A stretch of 49,520 nt of DNA from Candidatus Kapaibacterium sp. (GCA_026390695.1 JAPLFL010000043.1:1-49520); one strand, 5' to 3'; numbered from the stretch's first letter, positions 28,967 through 35,636 are shown. Notes: a model not told the origin generated them from the sequence alone. Numbers and translations are program-made.

Positions 28967-29260
28967 ATGAAAAAGTTCCTGCAAATCATTTCGACAATTG
29001 CTTGTGTCGTTTCTCTTCTTTCATGCAATAAATCTGATAGCAGCCCGAATTCTGCTTCTGATGAGATCATACCTGATAATTCCAAAGGGATCATCAGCCT
29101 TCAGGCAGCCCCAAGTATCTCAAGTATCTCGCCGACATCAGCCGAAATTGGTGATGGAACATGTTTTCTTGTTCCCCCTTTTTCAAAGGGGGTTAGGGGG
29201 TTTCTCCAGAGCTTACAGAGCTTACTCCAAAGTTATAATATTTCCTTACAATTCTACTAA
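28967..29260 (+). pseudogene. Truncated TIG/IPT-domain lipoprotein, interrupted by family C repeat
   Basis: The ATG at 28967 follows AAAGGT and begins a lipoprotein signal (KKFLQIISTIACVVSLLSC, then NKSDSS). The mature part reads APSISSISPTSAEIGDG, the typical opening of an IPT/TIG immunoglobulin-like domain. The domain breaks off exactly where the family C hairpin begins (29174-29192): from there the frame reads PPFSKGVRGFLQ, a translation of the repeat, and stops at 29260. The remainder of the protein is missing and a different T9SS gene starts at 29280. The remnant could still produce a short lipoprotein. Confidence 0.7.
29174..29192. repeat. Family C hairpin repeat, copy 2
   Basis: CCCCCTTT-TTC-AAAGGGGG, identical to the copy at 97-115, followed here by TTAGGGGG. 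It sits at the breakpoint of the TIG lipoprotein remnant. Confidence 0.75.
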
Positions 29261-29279
29261 TTCATTTATGGAGTTTTTT

Positions 29280-30638
29280 ATGAAACATTTTTACATTATC
29301 CTCATCCTTTCTCTGTCAATTATGACAGCTTATTCTTTTGATAGAAATAAGCCGAAAGAAAACAAAATCTGTGCGAAGATCGATTCAAGCCGTTTCGAGA
29401 GTGTTGTGGAATATTCAACGGGTTCTTCTAAGAGTAAATATTCATTTACTTATGATACTATTGGCAATATTAGTTATATGTTATATCAATTATATCAGGC
29501 AGGGACATGGGTAAATTCTTACCAGCTTACCAATATATATGACTCAAAAAATAATATGATGGTATCATTCTCTCAAAATTGGTATAATAATGACTGGATT
29601 AATGCCGGACGTGGCACATATACTTATGATTCTAATGGAAAGAATCTTACCTATATTCTCGAAACATGGTCGAATAATCAATGGACTACCACAGTTCGTC
29701 AAACATCAACTTATGATGTTAGAGGTAATTTGCTGACATATTTAAGGGGAGATGGGACTACCGATACCTATCGGGAGACATATACTTATGATTCTAAGGA
29801 TCAAAATACCGGTTATTTATATGAATTATGGCAGGCAGGACAATGGGTTAATTCGGAAAGATATACTTACCCTTGGGATGCGAAAGGAAATAATACTGGA
29901 TATATATATGAATATTGGCAGAATGGTCAGTGGCTTTATTATAGTCGTGTTACAACTACTTTTGATTCCACTTCAAAGGATATTGCGGGCTTGCGCGAGA
30001 CATGGCAGAGTGGTCAATGGGGAAATGCAGGTCGTTACACCAATACTTATGATACCAAAGGGAATTTGATGAATGAAGTATCTCAGTTGTGGCAAACCGG
30101 TCAGTGGGTAAATTATAGAAATTGGGATTACACGTATAATTCTACTGGTAAGGAGCTTGGTTACTTGTGGAAGGAATGGAAAAACAATACTTGGGTTAAT
30201 TATGAACGTAATGCGACAACTTATACAGCTAAGGATTGGGTATTAATTAATACAAATGAGAGGTGGCAAAACGGTCAGTGGACTAATTACAACAATAATT
30301 TTGCTTTCAAAGATACGAAGGGGATTGATTTCACGTTTAACGGATATAGAATAGAGGTAAATTATCCCGGAATGGTTGATGTTGAGGAAGAAATAAATAG
30401 TATTTCAAATAGTTTGAATATTTCGCCGAATCCTGCAACTGATATTATAGATATTTCCATTGGAATTCAGCAAGCAGAATCCTTGCTATTGGATTATAAT
30501 ATTTATAATTCGTTAGGAGAAATACAGGAGACGATACATCCGAAGACTTCAAGTCATCGGATGAATTTATCAAATTATCCGGCAGGAATTTATTTTGTGA
30601 GAAATGGAAATCAAATTGGGAAATTTATTAAGAGATAA
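29280..30638 (+). CDS. T9SS-exported protein of 29-residue W..GQW repeats
   Basis: This is a 452-residue predicted secreted protein. The ATG at 29280 is chosen because GGAG lies at 29270-29273 and it starts a signal peptide (KHFYIILILSLSIMTAYS); the frame is open further upstream but only through repeat DNA. Residues ~60-355 consist of about nine degenerate 29-residue repeats with consensus Q.GQWVN..R.T.TYD.KGN....YE.W, one of which lacks the tryptophan block. The last ~80 residues are a T9SS sorting domain (ISPNPATDIIDISIG, LSNYPAGIYFVRNG, KFIKR). The fold of the repeats resembles short beta-hairpin repeats of Bacteroidota surface proteins; the function is unknown. A strong hairpin follows at 30650. 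Confidence 0.85.
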   Translation: MKHFYIILILSLSIMTAYSFDRNKPKENKICAKIDSSRFESVVEYSTGSSKSKYSFTYDTIGNISYMLYQLYQAGTWVNSYQLTNIYDSKNNMMVSFSQNWYNNDWINAGRGTYTYDSNGKNLTYILETWSNNQWTTTVRQTSTYDVRGNLLTYLRGDGTTDTYRETYTYDSKDQNTGYLYELWQAGQWVNSERYTYPWDAKGNNTGYIYEYWQNGQWLYYSRVTTTFDSTSKDIAGLRETWQSGQWGNAGRYTNTYDTKGNLMNEVSQLWQTGQWVNYRNWDYTYNSTGKELGYLWKEWKNNTWVNYERNATTYTAKDWVLINTNERWQNGQWTNYNNNFAFKDTKGIDFTFNGYRIEVNYPGMVDVEEEINSISNSLNISPNPATDIIDISIGIQQAESLLLDYNIYNSLGEIQETIHPKTSSHRMNLSNYPAGIYFVRNGNQIGKFIKR

Positions 30639-30649
30639 TTGAAATGATT

Positions 30650-30683
30650 AACCTTCCGAAGGTTGGGAAACCTTCGGAAGGTT
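30650..30683 (+). terminator. Strong terminator-like hairpin
   Basis: A perfect 13-bp stem, AACCTTCCGAAGG (30650-30662) with CCTTCGGAAGGTT (30671-30683), closes an 8-base loop 11 bases after the T9SS gene stop and is followed by GTTTTGAG. The stem strength and position support transcription termination of the GQW-repeat gene. Confidence 0.75.
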
Positions 30684-30724
30684 GTTTTGAGAATCATTTT
30701 ACTTTAAAATAAACGTTCTTTGAT

Positions 30725-30970
30725 AAATATTTTACATTCGATAATAAAAATTATTGATGATTTATATAATCTAATTCATACGAAATAGATTTTAATTCGT
30801 TCGGAATAAATTCTTTTCTTTACAAAATATACTCTAATTCATTCAAAATAGATTTTATTTCGTGAAATGATGATTTTTAACCGATGAAAAGCATAAATTT
30901 TTGATGCAAATTATCTTCCGTCGGGTTGAAATTATCTTCCGTCGATGGAAAATTATCTTTGTAAGCATTT
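30725..30970. repeat. Degenerate tandem repeat tract with ~21-nt period
   Basis: The gap 30639-31037 between two convergent genes is occupied mostly by an AT-rich tract in which an AAAT-starting motif recurs at about 30725, 30746, 30762, 30783, 30804, 30825, 30846, 30865, 30887, 30908, 30929 and 30950. The last three units begin AAATTATCTT exactly 21 bases apart, two of them continuing CCGTCG. Units at 30783 and 30846 share AAATAGATTTTA. No gene is visible. A similar tract lies at 35720-35976. Confidence 0.7.
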
Positions 30971-31037
30971 TAAAGTATTTTTTTCTCAAGTCAGAAGTTC
31001 ATTCTGACTTGAGAACTATTTTAAACTTTATAACTTA

Positions 31038-32387
31038 TTAAGGTACAATCCTGTGGATCATTCTCGGAACAGGAATTGTCTCACGGATATGTTTAGCACC
31101 GGTTATCCATTTCACAGTTCTTTCGACTCCCAAGCCAAAGCCCGAATGAGGAACCGATCCGAATTTACGCAGATCCAAATACCACTGAAATGCTTCCACC
31201 GGCAAATTCTCATGTTCAATACGTGACAAAAGAAGTTCATGGCTGTCCTCCCGCTGAGATCCGCCAATAATTTCACCGGCTTTTTCAGGTGCAAGCATGT
31301 CCATTGCCATTACTACTTTTTCATTCTCAGGATCACGTTTCATGTAAAATGCTTTTACTTCAGTCGGATAACGATGAATAATACAAGGTTTATCGAATTG
31401 TTCCATCAATGCCTCTTCCTGAGTTGCTCCAAAGTCTTCTCCCCAAGGAAAAGGACGTATTTCAACATCTTTGCCATCTATTTTCCGAATCAGAGGGATG
31501 TCATTTTTGACAAGCCAATCGACCGCTTCCGTATAACTCATTCTATAAAATGGTCTGCGGATTTTTTCCAATTTAGTTGTATCACGCTCTAAAATAGCTA
31601 ACTCCTTCTGGCATGTTTTAAGAACATATTGAACAATATATTCAACCAAATCCTCAGCTAAATCCATATCATCATTCAGATCGAAGAATGCCATTTCCGG
31701 TTCAACCATCCAAAATTCGGTCAAGTGCTTACGTGTTTTGGAAAGTTCAGCACGGAATACCGGTCCGAATGTATAAACTCGTCCCAATGCCATTGCAGAA
31801 GCTTCGGCATAAAGCTGACCTGATTGTGACAAATACGCTTTTCCCAAATCAAAATACTCAGTCTCGAACAAAGTCGATGTACCTTCGCAAGCGTTCGGAG
31901 TAAGAATCGGTGAGTCCATTAATTTAAAGCCATTAGCATCGAAAAAGTCCCGAATTGCTTTCACAACCGCCGAGCGGACCCGCATAATTGCATGTTGCAT
32001 CGAAGAACGTAACCATAAATGGCGGTGCTCAATTAAAAATGTATCGCCATGATCTTTTGGAGTTATTGGATAGTCAGTTGATAATTGAAATATTTTTACA
32101 TTAACAACATCAATTTCATATCCGCCGGGAGCACGCTCTTCTGCACGAACCGTACCCGTAATTTCAAGTGATGATTCCTGTGTTAGGCTCTTAGCTGCTT
32201 CAAAAGCTTCTTCGGAAACATTTTGTTTGAAGACCACACATTGAACTGTGCCTGTTCCATCACGCAAAAGAATGAACTGCAATTTCCCTTTGCCACGGAT
32301 ATTATACACCCAGCCACGAAGCTTTACTTCCTGACCAACATATTTAGCAAGATCTTCTACGTAATGAAATGATTTGTAAGCCGACAT
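31038..32387 (-). CDS. asnS: Asparaginyl-tRNA synthetase
   Basis: This class II enzyme charges tRNA-Asn with asparagine; 449 residues. It has an N-terminal OB-fold anticodon-binding domain (VKLRGWVYNIRGKGKLQFILLRDG) and a catalytic core. Motif 2 is visible as FRAELSKTRKHLTEFWMVEPE and motif 3 as GFGLGVERTVKWITG, with the C-terminal IPVPRMIHRIVP typical of AsnRS rather than AspRS or LysRS. It is a lone minus-strand gene divergent from the FISUMP leader copy at 32584. Discrimination from a non-discriminating AspRS is based on the HLTEFWMVEPE pattern. Confidence 0.96.
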   Translation of the reverse strand: MSAYKSFHYVEDLAKYVGQEVKLRGWVYNIRGKGKLQFILLRDGTGTVQCVVFKQNVSEEAFEAAKSLTQESSLEITGTVRAEERAPGGYEIDVVNVKIFQLSTDYPITPKDHGDTFLIEHRHLWLRSSMQHAIMRVRSAVVKAIRDFFDANGFKLMDSPILTPNACEGTSTLFETEYFDLGKAYLSQSGQLYAEASAMALGRVYTFGPVFRAELSKTRKHLTEFWMVEPEMAFFDLNDDMDLAEDLVEYIVQYVLKTCQKELAILERDTTKLEKIRRPFYRMSYTEAVDWLVKNDIPLIRKIDGKDVEIRPFPWGEDFGATQEEALMEQFDKPCIIHRYPTEVKAFYMKRDPENEKVVMAMDMLAPEKAGEIIGGSQREDSHELLLSRIEHENLPVEAFQWYLDLRKFGSVPHSGFGLGVERTVKWITGAKHIRETIPVPRMIHRIVP

Positions 32388-32541
32388 AATTTCCTCAAGG
32401 TATATTAAATAATTTTATTTCCCGTAATTTTAATTTTAATTTAAGACGATTAATCCTCTATTTATTGTATAATCTGATTAGAATTTTTAAAATTTAAATT
32501 AAAATTATTTCCAATCTGTTTTTTACTTAAAAAGAATTCGT

Positions 32542-32549
32542 TATATTTG
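32542..32549 (+). promoter_or_regulatory. Putative -7 box of the first leader-repeat gene
   Basis: TATATTTG matches TAnnTTTG and lies 34 bases before the ATG at 32584. The -33 region is only weakly matched. Confidence 0.45.
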
Positions 32550-32583
32550 TAATAACTTATTATTAATAATCAGGAAGAAAAAT

Positions 32584-32841
32584 ATGCACCCAACAATTTT
32601 AACGCTAATGATACCGATTCTCCTGAATTTATTAATAAATATGCAAGCGCAGCAGCCAATAATCAAATTTTATCTCGCAGATGGCTCTTCTAAGCAGTAT
32701 AATCTTTCGGAGATTGACTCGCTTTCTTTTTCTAATAAAACAGAGAAATCTCAGCTCCAGATTTTTTATTCACAAACCAAAACGGCATATTATCCGCCTT
32801 ATCTGATTGATAAAATAAGGGTGGGGAATTTTGTTTGTTAA
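32584..32841 (+). CDS. Truncated FISUMP-type secreted leader protein, copy 1
   Basis: This is an 85-residue protein with a signal peptide ending MQAQQ and a mature segment IKFYLADGSSKQYNLSEIDS...YYPPYLIDKIRVGN. The mature segment is the short domain that precedes FISUMP domains in the full-length gene at 34693. The two are alignable over nearly the whole length, but this copy stops (NFVC) where the full-length gene continues. Its DNA is one of three near-identical direct repeats (32641-32840, 33858-34057, 34741-34916). Either it makes a short exported peptide or it is a non-functional remnant. The end of its coding sequence also forms part of the promoter for the nucleotidyltransferase gene that follows. 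Confidence 0.7.
   Translation: MHPTILTLMIPILLNLLINMQAQQPIIKFYLADGSSKQYNLSEIDSLSFSNKTEKSQLQIFYSQTKTAYYPPYLIDKIRVGNFVC
32641..32840 (+). repeat. FISUMP-leader direct repeat, copy 1
   Basis: This ~200-bp block is nearly identical to 33858-34057 and, for its first ~175 bp, to 34741-34916. Copies 1 and 2 both end in TTTGTTA, which supplies the -33 element of the next promoter. Confidence 0.85.
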
Positions 32842-32864
32842 GTCACAGAAATTGATTAATTTTG
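32834..32864 (+). promoter_or_regulatory. Promoter spanning repeat copy 1 end, driving the MNT gene
   Basis: TTTG at 32834-32837, a 19-base spacer and TAATTTTG at 32857-32864 fit the Bacteroidota promoter consensus. The -33 box lies in the repeat and the -7 box lies outside it. The MNT ATG follows 33 bases downstream. The same geometry recurs after repeat copy 2. Confidence 0.7.
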
Positions 32865-32897
32865 TAAAATATTGACTTAAATTAAAAGGGAAATATA

Positions 32898-33173
32898 ATG
32901 AGCACAGAAGAACGTTTGAATGAAGCAGTTTCCAAAATAGCTAATGATTACGGATTAAAAAAATTAATACTCTTCGGTTCGGCAATTGAATCATTCGATG
33001 AGGCAAGAGATATTGATTTAGCGTGTGAAGGACTCACAGGCAGAAAATTCCTCAGCTTCGGAGCAAAATTAGAAGAAATTTTCAACAAATCCGTTGATTT
33101 AATCCAAATTGAAGAGAACAGCAAATTCATTAATGAAATCAAAAAGAGGGGAATAGTCATCTATGAATCATAA
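32898..33173 (+). CDS. MNT-type nucleotidyltransferase (antitoxin-like)
   Basis: This 91-residue minimal nucleotidyltransferase has the family motif LILFGSAIE...ARDIDLA (Gly-Ser followed by Asp-x-Asp) at about residues 22-42. In HEPN/MNT toxin-antitoxin systems the MNT protein neutralises the HEPN RNase, often by adenylylation. An AAAGGGAAA ribosome site precedes the ATG. The normal HEPN partner is absent: only a 10-codon overlapping frame remains (33163-33195). The next genes are a DUF6883/DUF4926 pair instead. The family call is strong; function as an orphan antitoxin is inferred. Confidence 0.88.
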   Translation: MSTEERLNEAVSKIANDYGLKKLILFGSAIESFDEARDIDLACEGLTGRKFLSFGAKLEEIFNKSVDLIQIEENSKFINEIKKRGIVIYES

Positions 33174-33195
33174 TTATAAAAATGAAATAGAATAA
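33163..33195 (+). pseudogene. Possible vestigial start of a HEPN toxin gene
   Basis: An ATG at 33163 overlaps the last 11 bases of the MNT gene and reads MNHNYKNEIE before a stop at 33193-33195. Genes for HEPN partners commonly overlap the MNT gene end in exactly this way. The short frame may therefore be the surviving 5' end of a deleted HEPN gene. It is too short to assign by sequence alone. Confidence 0.3.
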
Positions 33196-33201
33196 TAATG
33201 A

Positions 33202-33546
33202 GTGGAACTTAAATTGATAATCCCAAACTCCGATAATGCCTACATTGATGATGAAAAGATTTACGGATATTGTCTAAATTCTGAGCATCCTATTGGAAAA
33301 CATAAGGCAAAGATGTTTCAATACTTGTTGAATCTTAATCAGGGCAATGGATTTATATTAATAAATGCCCTGAAAGAAGCTATAAAGAGCAATAATACTG
33401 TTTTTGAAAAAGAAACCCAACATGGGAAATATTATTTATTAGATTTTGAGATGGAAAATTCCCAAAATAAATATACAATTCATTCGTCTTGGATAATTAA
33501 AGTTGATGAAGACTTCCCGAGACTTGTTTCTTGCTATGTATTATAA
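33202..33546 (+). CDS. DUF6883 domain protein
   Basis: This 114-residue protein with a GTG start matches the DUF6883 pattern: LIIPNSDNAYIDDEKIYGYC at the N-terminus, then HPIGKHKAKMFQYLL. An alternative ATG four bases upstream leads to an immediate stop. The family is of unknown function and is commonly encoded next to a DUF4926 gene, as here (15 bases apart). The pairing and the toxin-antitoxin neighbourhood suggest a two-component module in which one partner may be toxic; this is inferred, not shown. Confidence 0.75.
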   Translation: MELKLIIPNSDNAYIDDEKIYGYCLNSEHPIGKHKAKMFQYLLNLNQGNGFILINALKEAIKSNNTVFEKETQHGKYYLLDFEMENSQNKYTIHSSWIIKVDEDFPRLVSCYVL

Positions 33547-33561
33547 AAATAAAGGTGAATA

Positions 33562-33783
33562 ATGAATAATGAACCAAAACTTCTCGATGTCGTAGCTCTG
33601 AATGAGGACATCCCAGCCAAACATCTTATCAAAGGGCAAGTCGGAGCCATCGTTGAGGCATTCGGAGACGATACCTATCTCGTCGAATTCTCCGATAAAA
33701 GCGGCCGGGTTTATGCCAGTGAAGAACTAAAGCCAAATAGATTCTTAAAATTATATTATGAATCGGCACCAGCATATATGTAA
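33562..33783 (+). CDS. DUF4926 domain protein
   Basis: This 73-residue protein has the DUF4926 pattern: LLDVVALNEDIPAKHLIKGQ, GAIVEAF and YLVEFSDKSGRVYASEEL. It is a small SH3-like barrel by appearance. It starts 15 bases after the DUF6883 gene with an AAAGGTG ribosome site at 33551-33557, so the two are translated together. The family often accompanies small toxin-like genes; an antitoxin or immunity role is a reasonable guess only. Confidence 0.8.
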   Translation: MNNEPKLLDVVALNEDIPAKHLIKGQVGAIVEAFGDDTYLVEFSDKSGRVYASEELKPNRFLKLYYESAPAYM

Positions 33784-33809
33784 TACAAACTAATCATGTA
33801 AGGTACCCC

Positions 33810-34076
33810 ATGAAACCACCCCTAATCCTCACGCTTCTCCTTCTTGCTGCAATAAATCTGCAAGCGCAGCAGCCAATAATCAAATTTTATCTCGCAGATG
33901 GCACATCTAAGCAGTATAAACTGGCGGATATTGATTCGCTTACATTTTCTAATAAAACAGAGAAATCTCAGATGCAGATTTTTTATTCGCAAACCAAAAC
34001 GGCTTATTATCCGCCCTATCTTATTGATAAAATAAGGGTAGGGAATGGTGTTTGTTATATTGAAAATATTTCGTAA
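33810..34076 (+). CDS. Truncated FISUMP-type secreted leader protein, copy 2
   Basis: This is an 88-residue protein with signal peptide KPPLILTLLLLAAINLQAQ and the same mature segment as copies 1 and 3 (LADGTSKQYKLADIDS, YYPPYLIDKIRVGN), ending GVCYIENIS. It starts 27 bases after the DUF4926 gene with AAGGTA at 33800-33805. The first 50 bases are almost identical to copy 3 at 34693, more so than to copy 1. It stops before any FISUMP domain. The 3' end of the coding region overlaps a promoter for the BrnT gene. Confidence 0.7.
   Translation: MKPPLILTLLLLAAINLQAQQPIIKFYLADGTSKQYKLADIDSLTFSNKTEKSQMQIFYSQTKTAYYPPYLIDKIRVGNGVCYIENIS
33858..34057 (+). repeat. FISUMP-leader direct repeat, copy 2
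   Basis: This block is the same 200-bp length as copy 1, ends in the same TTTGTTA, and lies about 1.2 kb downstream of copy 1. The similarity to copy 3 extends upstream to the start codon at 33810. Confidence 0.85.
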
Positions 34077-34081
34077 GTTTG
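34051..34081 (+). promoter_or_regulatory. Promoter spanning repeat copy 2 end, driving brnT
   Basis: TTTG at 34051-34054, a 19-base spacer and TAAGTTTG at 34074-34081 reproduce the geometry of the promoter after copy 1. Both are followed by TAA(A/G)A. The -33 box again belongs to the repeat. Confidence 0.7.
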
Positions 34082-34132
34082 TAAGAATTGTTTTTTTAAG
34101 ATAATAATTAAAATAAAATAGCTGGAAAATGT

Positions 34133-34411
34133 ATGTCGCTCAAATTCGAATGGGATGAAGATAAAGCAAAATCAAATTTGAAAAAGCACGGAATCACTTT
34201 TGAAGAAGCAATTTCCGTATTAAACGATCAATTTTCTTTAACAATAGAAGACATCGAGCACTCTGTCACTGAACAAAGATTTATTGATATCGGATTTTCA
34301 AACAAAAATAGATTATTAGTCGTCCATTATACTGAACGACATGACAAAATAAGAATAATAAGTTCAAGATTAGCCACAAAAAAGGAGATTAAAAATTATG
34401 AAAACAATTAA
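34133..34411 (+). CDS. BrnT family toxin
   Basis: At 92 residues this is the standard BrnT size. Family motifs are FEWDEDKAKSNLKKHGITFEEA at the N-terminus, then RFIDIGFSNKNRLLVVHYTE and IRIISSRLATKKEIKNYE. BrnT toxins are RelE-like ribonucleases that stop translation. The gene has a promoter at the end of leader repeat copy 2. It overlaps the next gene by 14 bases, the usual coupling with an antitoxin. The downstream partner is not a canonical BrnA. Confidence 0.9.
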   Translation: MSLKFEWDEDKAKSNLKKHGITFEEAISVLNDQFSLTIEDIEHSVTEQRFIDIGFSNKNRLLVVHYTERHDKIRIISSRLATKKEIKNYENN

Positions 34412-34679
34412 AAATAATCCCGAAGAATCAATTCAGAGTTACGATTTTTCAAAAGGTGTGCGCGGAAAGCACTTTAAGCAAATGCAAGAAGGATATACCG
34501 TTACCGAATTCTCTCCAAACAAGGAAGAATATCAAAAACAAATTGCCGAACAAACAAATTACATGAAAATAGATAAAGATGTAAGTGAAATTTTCAAAAC
34601 ATCAGAAGAAATAAACAATGCTTTAAGAGCCATTATTGCAGCAATCCCCAAACAATCAAGAAATGCAGCTCATATATAA
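34398..34679 (+). CDS. Antitoxin paired with BrnT (YDFSKGVRGK family)
   Basis: This 93-residue protein starts inside brnT behind a strong AAAGGAGA ribosome site (34381-34388). It carries SYDFSKGVRGKHFKQMQEGY and DVSEIFKTSEEINNALRAII. This pattern is seen in a widespread group of small antitoxin-like proteins rather than in canonical BrnA. The C-terminal helix could be ribbon-helix-helix-like. By position it is the neutralising partner and probable autorepressor. It ends 13 bases before the full-length FISUMP gene. Confidence 0.7.
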   Translation: MKTIKNNPEESIQSYDFSKGVRGKHFKQMQEGYTVTEFSPNKEEYQKQIAEQTNYMKIDKDVSEIFKTSEEINNALRAIIAAIPKQSRNAAHI

Positions 34680-34692
34680 TAATCTAAATATC

Positions 34693-35583
34693 ATGAAAAC
34701 ACCACTAATCCTCACGCTTCTCCTTCTTGCTGCAATAAATATGCAAGCGCAGGCGCCTATTATGAAAGTATATCTCGCAGATGGCTCTTCTAAGCAGTAT
34801 AAACTGGCGGATATTGATTCGCTTACATTTTCTAATAAAACAGAGAAATCTCAGATGCAGATTTTTTATTCTCAAACCAATACGGCTTATTATCCGCCTT
34901 ATCTGATTGATAAAATTGTGATTGAAAATTCATATTTTTTAACAATATATATCTCTGGGTATCCAAAATACTATATTTTGAAAGAGATTGATAGCATAAT
35001 TTTCTATCCGACCGAGTATCCGGCAATAACAATAGGTAATCTAGTCTGGATGTCAAGGAATCTGGACGTGGATCATTATAGAAATGGGGATTCAATTCCT
35101 GAAGCGAGGGATTCAGCTACTTGGTCAAATGATACAAATGGAATCTGGTGCTATTATAATAATTCGGATTCCCTTGGAAAAATATACGGCAAGCTATACA
35201 ATTGGTTTACGGTAGATGATAAAAGAGGATTAGCCCCCAAAGGATGGCATATACCAAGGCACGAAGAATTTTTAGCATTAAGAGATTACTTAGGAGGAGG
35301 TTTAAATATTGGAGGTGGATTGAAAGAATCAGGAAAAATTCATTGGAAATCGCCAAATAGAGGAGCCACAAATGAAACTGGATTCTCCGCTTTTCCAAGT
35401 GGTCAACGATGGGGAGGACAACCAACTGAAGGACTTGGAATAATATGTAGATATTTAGTATCTACTGAGTGTGAAACCAAATGGGCATGGAATTGGTGTT
35501 TATCTTCAACAGATATAATGTTCTTTGGAGATGGATTTAGTAAAAAAGTAGGGTGTGCAATCCGATGTATCAAAGATAAATAA
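34693..35583 (+). CDS. Secreted FISUMP-domain protein, full-length copy 3
   Basis: This is a 296-residue protein. The ATG at 34693 is preferred to an upstream in-frame ATG because it begins the signal peptide (KTPLILTLLLLAAINMQAQ) shared with copies 1 and 2. Residues ~20-80 are the repeated leader domain, residues ~80-115 a second similar half (YYILKEIDSIIFYPTE), and residues ~115-296 the FISUMP domain (IGNLVWMSRNLDVDHYRNG, YNWFTVDDKRGLAPKGWHIP, ETGFSAFPSGQRW). FISUMP proteins are abundant in Fibrobacter and Bacteroidota and have no assigned function. There is no C-terminal sorting domain, although a remnant of one lies at 35637. It is the only full copy of the three. Confidence 0.88.
   Translation: MKTPLILTLLLLAAINMQAQAPIMKVYLADGSSKQYKLADIDSLTFSNKTEKSQMQIFYSQTNTAYYPPYLIDKIVIENSYFLTIYISGYPKYYILKEIDSIIFYPTEYPAITIGNLVWMSRNLDVDHYRNGDSIPEARDSATWSNDTNGIWCYYNNSDSLGKIYGKLYNWFTVDDKRGLAPKGWHIPRHEEFLALRDYLGGGLNIGGGLKESGKIHWKSPNRGATNETGFSAFPSGQRWGGQPTEGLGIICRYLVSTECETKWAWNWCLSSTDIMFFGDGFSKKVGCAIRCIKDK
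34741..34916 (+). repeat. FISUMP-leader direct repeat, copy 3
   Basis: This is the third copy of the leader block. It matches copies 1 and 2 until GATTGATAAAAT, then continues as the full gene and lacks the TTTGTTA promoter end. Confidence 0.85.
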
Positions 35584-35636
35584 ACAATTAAACATTCCAG
35601 ATTTTAATATATAAATCATAAATAATCATCCAATCC

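Noticed and set aside
31112-31903. Frames overlapping asnS on both strands
   Set aside because: They lie entirely within the unambiguous asnS coding sequence.
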